Origin: Acidobacteriota bacterium
GTDB lineage: Bacteria > Acidobacteriota > Blastocatellia > Pyrinomonadales > Pyrinomonadaceae
Assembly (NCBI GenBank): GCA_003222935.1
Contig: QHXL01000331.1
Span: 3,722-11,339, forward strand
Direction of reading: 5' to 3'
DNA length: 7,618 bases
Positions 1-4,690 of the stretch are shown here, piece after piece. The translations under genes were made by a program, and so were the position numbers. Within the stretch, counting starts at the first letter, position 1; each line of letters starts with the position of its first letter. The notes below the pieces were generated by a model. The model was not told the DNA's origin. It ran no database searches and was given only the letters and a program-made list of their open reading frames with translations.

Positions 1-794
1 GACAGAACTGGGGCTACGCTTCCTCGCCTCTCTTACTGGACGATTCGCTGTATGTCCAGGTGCTTCACGGGATGAAGACAGACGATCCTTCGTATGTCAT
101 GCGAATCGACAAGAAGAGCGGCAAGACGCTGTGGAAAGTTGAACGCGCGACTGCCGCTATCCGAGAGTCGCCTGACTCGTACACAACTCCAGGCCTGCTT
201 CGTTACGGAAAGAATGTCGAGATCGTCATTACCGGAGGAGATTGTGTAACTGGTCATGACCCCGCGACAGGCAAAGAACTCTGGCGCGCAAACGGACTCA
301 ACCCCAGTAACGATCCCTTCTACAGAATCGTGGCCTCACCGGTTGTCTTCAACGACATTGTCTATGTTCCAACACGCGTAAAGCCTCTGTTGGCACTGAA
401 AGCAGGTGGACGCGGCGACATCACGACATCGCACGTACTCTGGTCGACGCTCAATGGACCAGACGTACCAACTCCTGTGACCGATGGCAAATACTTCTAT
501 GTCGTCAACGATTCGGGGATCATGTGGTGCTTTGATGCAAAGACTGGTCAGGAGATTTACGGCAAGCAGCGAATCAAATCAGGGGCGTGCAGCGCTTCTC
601 CTGTTCTGGCCGACGAAAAGATCTACATCACAAATGAAGATGGACTCACGACTGTCGTCAAGGCTGGGCCAAAATTTGAAGTGATCGCCGAAAACGCGCT
701 GAACGACTACTGCCTGAGTTCACCGGCAATTTCCGACGGTCAAATCTTTATCAGAACAGCCGGACAGCTCTACTGCATCGGAAATACAAAATAG
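1..794 (+). CDS. PQQ-like beta-propeller repeat protein, C-terminal part (5' end outside window)
   Basis: The reading frame is open from base 3 to the TAG at 792-794, giving 264 visible residues. The real start lies upstream of the window; the GTG at 60 is internal, because the frame before it reads as ordinary propeller sequence ([18 protein letters not shown]). PQQ-type blade motifs follow one another: [22 protein letters not shown] and [11 protein letters not shown], separated by SP(V/L) strands, and the protein closes with LYCIGNTK. This is the fold of BamB-like and quinoprotein propellers. The C-terminal region aligns blade for blade with the next gene downstream (shared KAG...EV...NAL...SPAI...IR...LYCI.N), so the two are tandem paralogues. 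The N-terminal signal peptide cannot be checked. By family it is probably a periplasmic or envelope protein acting as scaffold or ligand binder. Actual PQQ binding or dehydrogenase activity is not shown. The family is secure; the function is unknown. Confidence 0.9.
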   Translation, partial: QNWGYASSPLLLDDSLYVQVLHGMKTDDPSYVMRIDKKSGKTLWKVERATAAIRESPDSYTTPGLLRYGKNVEIVITGGDCVTGHDPATGKELWRANGLNPSNDPFYRIVASPVVFNDIVYVPTRVKPLLALKAGGRGDITTSHVLWSTLNGPDVPTPVTDGKYFYVVNDSGIMWCFDAKTGQEIYGKQRIKSGACSASPVLADEKIYITNEDGLTTVVKAGPKFEVIAENALNDYCLSSPAISDGQIFIRTAGQLYCIGNTK

Positions 795-830
795 TGCGGG
801 CATGAAGGTCAAGAGACTCCGCAAAATAGC

Positions 831-931
831 GCAAGTTAGGAAGGGCGGTTTACCCCCGCTGACCTGGCTAAAGGAATTCCGATGTGGCCCCTGGGTAGCC
901 CAGCGGGGGTAAACCGCCCTTCCCAACTTGC
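831..931. repeat. Long REP-like inverted repeat, family A copy 1
   Basis: Left arm 831-861 and right arm 901-931 are complementary at 30 of 31 positions (only A838/C924 fails). The core is GGGCGGTTTACCCCCGCTG. The 39-base loop contains a further 5-bp stem, GGCTA (866-870) with TAGCC (896-900). The same arm sequence, with small changes, recurs at 2385-2482. It lies in the spacer between two tandem propeller genes. No transposase is present, so it is best read as a dispersed palindromic element (REP- or MITE-like). It is not a classical terminator: a run of eight T (947-954) begins only about 15 bases after the stem. Confidence 0.9.
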
Positions 932-980
932 ACTGGATTTAAGTTCTTTTTTTTCGCTTGTCTTACCTTTGCATAAACCA

Positions 981-2324
981 ATGATAGACAGTCCACATTC
1001 TCCCCGCTGTTTGTTGCTCATTTCACTTCTCTTTCTCTTTTTCTGTAATGCCAACGCTCAGACCAACTGGCCTCAGTGGCGAGGTGACGGCAGTGGCATA
1101 TCTGCCGAACGCGATCTCCCCGTCGAGTGGAGCGAAACCAAAAACATTCGTTGGAAAACTGCCATTCCCGGACGTGGACATTCCTCTCCGATAGTAGTCT
1201 GGGGCTCCCGTGTTTTTGTAACCACCTCAATTGAAGGTCCAGTCATTCCTGGCGCGGAAGCAGTTCGACACGTACGTCGCGGCCAGGAATATAAACATCC
1301 TGACAGTGTCGGCGCCGACCACGGCTATACGATGAAGCTGCTCTGCTTCGATCTGGAGTCGGGAAAACTCAAGTGGGAACGCACGGTTTACGAAGGTCAG
1401 GTCTACGATAACCGGCATCGAAAAAACACCTACGCTTCTGCAACACCAACAACCGATGGTAAGTACGTCTATCTCTCGTTTGAAGCTGAAGGTCTCTATT
1501 GTTACGACTTCGACGGCAAACGAGTCTGGAAAACTTCTCTCGGCAAGATCGCAAAAGGCGGGATGGGACCAGGCACCTCGCCAATAATCTATCGTGACCT
1601 GGTAATCCTTCAGTGTGATCAGGAATATGGAGAAGGAAGTTTTATCGCCGCGGTTGAAAAAAGAACAGGCAAAGAAGTGTGGCGCAGTGAACGTGATCAA
1701 CGTCGAAGTTGGGCCACACCACTGCTTATCACTTTCGGCGGTCGAACAGAACTCATCACAAGTGGACCAGCCAGGATCATTGCCTACGATCCGGCGAATG
1801 GAAAAGAGCTGTGGCGTGGTCCGGGAGTAGACAGCAATCCGATACCCAGCCCGGTTGCCGCGAAAGATCTTGTTTTTGTTACCGCCGGCAGTGATGCGAA
1901 ACGCGCTTTTGCAATTCGTCTCGGCGGTTCAGGCGATTTAGCAGACACAACCAGTGTCGTGTGGCGATATGACAAGGGAACTGCGTATGTGCCATCGCCG
2001 ATTCTCTACAACGACTATCTCTACTTGCTGACGGATGCTGGAGCGCTTACGTGTTTGGAAGCGGCGACGGGAAAGGTTGTCTATCTCACTCGTGTGCCGG
2101 TTGCGGCAAAATTTACCGCTTCGCCGGTAGCGTTCGATGGGAAGATCCTGTTGGTAAGTGAGGATGGCGACAGTTTCATCTTGAAGGCTGGTGCAACGCC
2201 GGAAGTCCTTCAAGCCAATGCGCTGGGCGAACCTATTTACGCCTCTCCGGCAATCGCAGGCGGCAACCTCCTGATCCGCGGCGAGAGCAATCTCTACTGT
2301 ATCTCCAACAAACCTGCGAAGTAG
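981..2324 (+). CDS. Exported PQQ-like beta-propeller repeat protein (447 aa)
   Basis: Start chosen at ATG 981. Residues 1-26 then form a signal peptide: hydrophobic stretch 11-21, cleavage after ANA at 26, mature protein from Gln27. An in-frame ATG at 882 would add 33 residues translated from the palindromic repeat and bury the signal, so it is rejected. No clear Shine-Dalgarno precedes 981; the upstream DNA is pyrimidine-rich. The mature protein opens with NWPQWRGDGSG (29-39), a motif typical of exported propellers of Planctomycetes, Verrucomicrobia and Acidobacteria. Blade motifs are CFDLESGKLKW (122-132), YDFDGKRVW (175-183), AVEKRTGKEVW (224-234), AYDPANGKELW (268-278) and CLEAATGKVVY (358-368), and LYCISN closes the propeller. 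An inserted loop at about 87-120 precedes the first clear blade. The single Cys22 lies in LFFC, a poor lipobox, so a soluble periplasmic protein is more likely than a lipoprotein. It is a paralogue of the gene ending at 794. BamB-like scaffold, sugar or polymer binding, or a redox role are all possible; none is proven. Confidence 0.92.
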   Translation: MIDSPHSPRCLLLISLLFLFFCNANAQTNWPQWRGDGSGISAERDLPVEWSETKNIRWKTAIPGRGHSSPIVVWGSRVFVTTSIEGPVIPGAEAVRHVRRGQEYKHPDSVGADHGYTMKLLCFDLESGKLKWERTVYEGQVYDNRHRKNTYASATPTTDGKYVYLSFEAEGLYCYDFDGKRVWKTSLGKIAKGGMGPGTSPIIYRDLVILQCDQEYGEGSFIAAVEKRTGKEVWRSERDQRRSWATPLLITFGGRTELITSGPARIIAYDPANGKELWRGPGVDSNPIPSPVAAKDLVFVTAGSDAKRAFAIRLGGSGDLADTTSVVWRYDKGTAYVPSPILYNDYLYLLTDAGALTCLEAATGKVVYLTRVPVAAKFTASPVAFDGKILLVSEDGDSFILKAGATPEVLQANALGEPIYASPAIAGGNLLIRGESNLYCISNKPAK

Positions 2325-2384
2325 GAACCTGCGTGGTAGGACCTGCAAAACCAAGTACCAGGGTCGTCAGTAGAATCAAATCTA

Positions 2385-2482
2385 GTACAAGTAAGGAAGG
2401 GTGGTTTACCCCCGCTCTCGATCCTGGCATCTCTATAACCAGGACAAAAGAGCGGGGGTAAACCACCCTTCCTTACTTGCAC
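2385..2482. repeat. Long REP-like inverted repeat, family A copy 2
   Basis: Left arm 2385-2418 and right arm 2449-2482 pair at 33 of 34 positions. The core is GGGTGGTTTACCCCCGCT, nearly the same as the copy at 831-931. The 30-base loop holds an inner stem, TCCTGG (2422-2427) with CCAGGA (2439-2444). It sits in the 211-base spacer between two convergent genes, where its hairpin would lie at the 3' end of both transcripts. It could help stop or stabilise them, although neither side has a T-run directly after the stem. The loops of the two copies share little beyond CCTGG. Confidence 0.92.
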
Positions 2483-2535
2483 AATTTCTTCCTACCTTTT
2501 CAATTTGAACTCGCCCTCAGCTAAGACGTAATGAT

Positions 2536-3759
2536 CTATTTCTTTGCCTTCACATCGTAGGCATAGATCGTGTTCTGATCGCGAAGGTAGAGCCGGCCAT
2601 TCGAAATTACCGGGTGCGTCCAGGTCGGCAGTGATTCCTGTTGAATACGGAAACGACCTTTCTCGGAATACCCGGTCGGCGTAGCTTCAACCAGTCCAAC
2701 TACACCATTCTCACTCAACGCATAAAGATTCCCGTCGGCATAAACCAGCGAACCTTTGCCCACACTCCGGTCGCGCCAGGCAACTTCACCAGTATCGAAT
2801 TTCATTGCTGTCAGAATGCCGCTCGAGAACCCGTACAGGTAATCACCGATCAAGATGGAACTGCTGTGGTGATTACGCATATCTTTCGTAAAGTAGACTT
2901 CCTGCGCGCTATTGTCGGCTTTGATTTCAACCAACCCGGCGCCTGTCCCGTAGTCCGACGACACGAACACCTTGTTTCCCCTGATGACGGGTGTCGCAAC
3001 ATTAGCGACGTTGTTCGACGCCTTAGGATAGGACCACAGTAATCGGCCGTCCTTGAGATCGACACCAAGCGCACGATCGTGAGTGAAGAAAACTACATGG
3101 GTCGTCGAACCGATCTGAACCGGCATAGCGGAAGAATAACCTGCACCGTCGCTCTGGCTTTTCCAGATCAGCGCGCCATTTTGCTTATTGAGTGCCATTA
3201 CTGAAGCGTCAGGCCCACCGGCATTTACCAATAATTTTTCACCCATGACGAGCGGCGACTCACTGATTCCCCATCTCGGGTTCTCGCCTCCAAACTTCTG
3301 AAGGAGATTCATTGCCCAGACAACTTTGCCGGTTTTCGTTTCGAGACAGGAGAGATCGCCGTTACCACCAAGTGCGAAAAGACGATCGCCATCAACGGTT
3401 GGTGTACCTCTCGGACCACCACCTTTGTCGTTCTGGTAGCCCGTTCCATTCAGTGTCGCCCACACTTCTTTACCGGTAGCCGTGTCGAACGCAATTATGT
3501 ATTCCTTGTCTCCACGGAGACCCATCGTGAAGATGCGACCGTTGGCAACCGCGAGCGATGAATAACCTGTACCCGCCCCGCTCGCTTTCCAGACTAACGT
3601 TGGACCAGTTTCCGGCCACTGCTTGAGCAACCCGGTCTCCTTGGAAATACCGTCGCGATTCGGTCCACGCCACTGTGGCCAGTCAGCACCTGTCTGCGCC
3701 ACTACTCCTGTTAGACAGAACAGAACCAAGGTCACGATCATTGCTACTTTACTCTTCAT
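2536..3759 (-). CDS. Exported PQQ-like beta-propeller repeat protein, distinct subfamily (407 aa)
   Basis: ATG at 3759-3757, with a strong ribosome binding site (GGAAGGTGA) upstream; TAG at 2538-2536. Residues 1-21 are a signal peptide (KSK charged end, hydrophobic 5-20, cleavage after VVA before Gln22). The mature N-terminus contains DWPQWRGPNRDGISK (26-40). Blade motifs are AFDTATGKEVW (90-100), CLETKTGKVVW (138-148), VDLKDGRLLW (233-242) and FDTGEVAWRD (321-330), with a variant ALNKQNGALIW (189-199). The C-terminus closes with TIYAYDVKAKK. This is a complete BamB/PQQ-like propeller of usual length, probably periplasmic. I see no adjacent Cys-Cys pair and no cytochrome c motif (CxxCH), so a quinoprotein dehydrogenase is not supported. 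It resembles the two plus-strand propellers less than they resemble each other. It follows the small membrane-protein gene on the same strand after a 126-base gap filled by a palindrome, and may be co-transcribed with it. Confidence 0.93.
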   Translation of the reverse strand: MKSKVAMIVTLVLFCLTGVVAQTGADWPQWRGPNRDGISKETGLLKQWPETGPTLVWKASGAGTGYSSLAVANGRIFTMGLRGDKEYIIAFDTATGKEVWATLNGTGYQNDKGGGPRGTPTVDGDRLFALGGNGDLSCLETKTGKVVWAMNLLQKFGGENPRWGISESPLVMGEKLLVNAGGPDASVMALNKQNGALIWKSQSDGAGYSSAMPVQIGSTTHVVFFTHDRALGVDLKDGRLLWSYPKASNNVANVATPVIRGNKVFVSSDYGTGAGLVEIKADNSAQEVYFTKDMRNHHSSSILIGDYLYGFSSGILTAMKFDTGEVAWRDRSVGKGSLVYADGNLYALSENGVVGLVEATPTGYSEKGRFRIQQESLPTWTHPVISNGRLYLRDQNTIYAYDVKAKK

Positions 3760-3763
3760 GCGA

Positions 3764-3772
3764 TCACCTTCC
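3764..3772 (-). promoter_or_regulatory. Ribosome binding site of the 407-aa propeller gene
   Basis: On the minus strand this reads GGAAGGTGA, ending four bases before the ATG at 3759. It matches the 16S anti-Shine-Dalgarno over AAGGTGA and fixes the start codon. The arm of a long inverted repeat begins only about 10 bases further upstream, at 3783. Confidence 0.8.
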
Positions 3773-3782
3773 GTACATAGAA

Positions 3783-3878
3783 CTCTGTGCTATCTCTGTG
3801 TCTCCGAGTCTCTGTGGTTCAACTAATCGAGGTCTTTACATCACCACAGAGACACAGAGACGCGGAGAAAGCACAGAG
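3783..3878. repeat. Inverted repeat built of 8-base CACAGAGA-type units (family B)
   Basis: Left arm 3783-3818 and right arm 3843-3878 are complementary at 31 of 36 positions, with a 24-base loop. Each arm is itself made of 8-base direct units. The right arm reads CACAGAGA, CACAGAGA, CGCGGAGA, then a tail AAGCACAGAG. The reverse complement of the left arm reads CACAGAGA, CTCGGAGA, CACAGAGA, then TAGCACAGAG. The variant unit is thus in a different position in the two arms. It fills the spacer between two minus-strand genes, ending 7 bases past the stop codon of one (3886) and starting about 10 bases from the Shine-Dalgarno of the other. From memory, purine-rich CACAGAGA repeats of this kind occur dispersed in many environmental bacterial genomes. 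It is not GC-rich and has no T-run, so a terminator role is doubtful. Confidence 0.88.
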
Positions 3879-3885
3879 GCAAAAT

Positions 3886-4335
3886 TTAGGACGCGGGCTT
3901 GAAATACAAAACCAATCCTGCGCCTGAAGCAGCCAACAAAAATCCTAAATACAACAGCGGATTAGGCGACTGCTTTGGCGGATGCAACAACATTGAAAAC
4001 AAGACATTCACGAGTGGCGCTCCGGCGAAAACCACTGGCATCACGTAAGTCGGAAGACCACCGGCCCGAAACGCGAAGATGATGCAGACGGCTCCGGCAG
4101 CCCCAAGTACGCCGCCTAATGTCGCCGCCATTGATCCCTTCACGGTGAATCCATTCAACTGACCCTGGTAAGAAAGTGAAATTACGGGGACGAGAACTCC
4201 AATCAAAAAGTAGGCGACGCCAACGCAGAGCAGCGCGCGCATCGGACTTCCCAACTGAACCTGTCCATTATGAAGCGCCGGTCCATACAGTCCCCACGCT
4301 AACGCAGCACCAAGTGCAAAAATGATCCAGAGCAT
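3886..4335 (-). CDS. Small EamA/DMT-like integral membrane protein (149 aa)
   Basis: ATG at 4335-4333, preceded by GGAGG five bases upstream; TAA at 3888-3886. The protein is almost wholly hydrophobic, with five likely membrane segments at about 2-20, 32-55, 67-90, 96-118 and 126-145, joined by short Gly/Pro loops. Features that recall the drug/metabolite transporter superfamily (EamA half-proteins) are the opening ALGAALAWGLYGPAL, the small-residue-rich third segment (TLGGVLGAAGAVCIIFAFRAG), and the closing LGFLLAASGAGLVLYF. Full EamA transporters have about 10 segments and 300 residues, so this is a half-length form that would have to work as a dimer. No substrate can be inferred. It is divergent from the TonB-dependent receptor gene and upstream of a propeller gene on the same strand. 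The coding call is good; the transporter assignment rests on topology and general resemblance only. Confidence 0.75.
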   Translation of the reverse strand: MLWIIFALGAALAWGLYGPALHNGQVQLGSPMRALLCVGVAYFLIGVLVPVISLSYQGQLNGFTVKGSMAATLGGVLGAAGAVCIIFAFRAGGLPTYVMPVVFAGAPLVNVLFSMLLHPPKQSPNPLLYLGFLLAASGAGLVLYFKPAS

Positions 4336-4340
4336 CAGAA

Positions 4341-4345
4341 CCTCC
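4341..4345 (-). promoter_or_regulatory. Ribosome binding site of the 149-aa membrane protein
   Basis: GGAGG on the minus strand, five bases before ATG 4335. Core match and spacing are good, which supports this start and the reality of the short gene. Confidence 0.8.
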
Positions 4346-4561
4346 GAAAAAATGAATGATATTCAAGAGCGAAGGTCCAAAGCTGTTTAGAGTTAACCCG
4401 CGACTGGTTTCGTATTAATTCCGCGTTAGCGCCGGGAGTTAATCTGAAACTCAACTGAGACTTTTGCCGTAATCTCTCTAGATGCGAATGCGAGTCTTTA
4501 ACCTCTTTGGACTGCACGCATTCTAGCAACCACGTTCTAACTTTGGATAGACAAATACTCG

Positions 4562-4609
4562 TCGAGGTTGCTCCCGGTTGCTCGAGGCCGCTGAACTTAC
4601 GCTGAACTT
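4562..4609 (+). repeat. Cluster of short direct repeats with helical spacing upstream of the receptor gene
   Basis: Three short sequences each occur twice: TCGAGG at 4562 and 4582 (20-base period), GGTTGCTC at 4566 and 4576 (10-base period), and CGCTGAACTT at 4589 and 4600 (11-base period). All periods are close to whole turns of the DNA helix, so repeated sites would face the same side. The cluster lies about 80-130 bases before the receptor start, a sensible place for an operator or activator site. That role is inference; chance repetition is possible. Confidence 0.45.
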
Positions 4610-4676
4610 TAGACACAGCGTCAATGCTTCTGTTAAGGTCTCGGAAATCTGAGTTTTAGTCTAACGTTTCGGATCT

Positions 4677-4680
4677 GGAG
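4677..4680 (+). promoter_or_regulatory. Probable Shine-Dalgarno for the TTG start of the receptor
   Basis: GGAG ends ten bases before TTG 4691. The frame is closed upstream by TAA at 4634-4636, and no ATG or GTG lies between that stop and 4691. The first in-frame ATG (4754) falls at the end of the signal peptide, so the TTG with this weak site is the best start. Confidence 0.6.
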
Positions 4681-4690
4681 AACTAAGCCC

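Larger units (their letters stand above)
4336..4690. other. Divergent intergenic control region
   Basis: This is 355 bases between the start of the 149-aa membrane protein (minus strand) and the TTG start of the receptor (plus strand). The minus-strand side begins with GGAGG (4341-4345), the ribosome binding site of the membrane-protein gene. The receptor side carries clustered direct repeats at 4562-4609. No convincing pair of -35 and -10 boxes could be picked by eye for either gene, though both promoters presumably lie here. A minus-strand open frame of 93 codons (GTG at 4616 to a TGA at 4337-4335) crosses the region but shows no protein-like character. No RNA gene was seen. Confidence 0.6.

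Noticed and set aside
802..911. Small plus-strand frame beginning ATGAAGGTCAAG just after the first propeller gene.
   Set aside because: Most of it is the palindromic repeat, and it ends in the repeat; no ribosome binding site or protein-like content.
931..954. Intrinsic terminator formed by the 831-931 stem plus the T-run at 947-954.
   Set aside because: The T-run begins about 15 bases after the stem and the stem loop is long, so the usual geometry is not met.
882..980. ATG at 882 as the start of the second propeller gene.
   Set aside because: It lies inside the palindromic repeat and would place 33 repeat-derived residues ahead of a clear signal peptide that begins at ATG 981.
981..1058. 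Lipoprotein signal in the second propeller protein (Cys22).
   Set aside because: The residues before the cysteine are LFF, with a bulky Phe at -1, which does not fit a lipobox; a normal cleavage site after ANA follows.
1227..1700. A 157-codon minus-strand frame inside the second propeller gene.
   Set aside because: It is antisense to a well-supported coding frame with continuous blade motifs and shows no recognisable domain.
2641..3042. A 133-codon plus-strand frame opposite the third propeller gene.
   Set aside because: It is antisense to a complete gene with signal peptide and blade motifs; no domain is seen in it.
3783..3878. CRISPR-like array, because of repeated CACAGAGA units.
   Set aside because: The units are contiguous 8-mers arranged as an inverted repeat, with no spacers of constant length.
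4335..4616. A 93-codon minus-strand frame whose TGA overlaps the ATG of the 149-aa membrane protein (TGATG).
   Set aside because: The overlap resembles translational coupling, but the frame starts at GTG without a ribosome binding site, its residues show no domain or protein-like pattern, and it spans the region where promoters and the direct repeats lie. Treated as chance.
4609..4636. TTAGAC (4609-4614) and TGTTAA (4631-4636), 16 bases apart, as a sigma-70 promoter for the receptor.
   Set aside because: Both boxes match the consensus poorly and similar pairs can be found by chance in this A/T-rich stretch.
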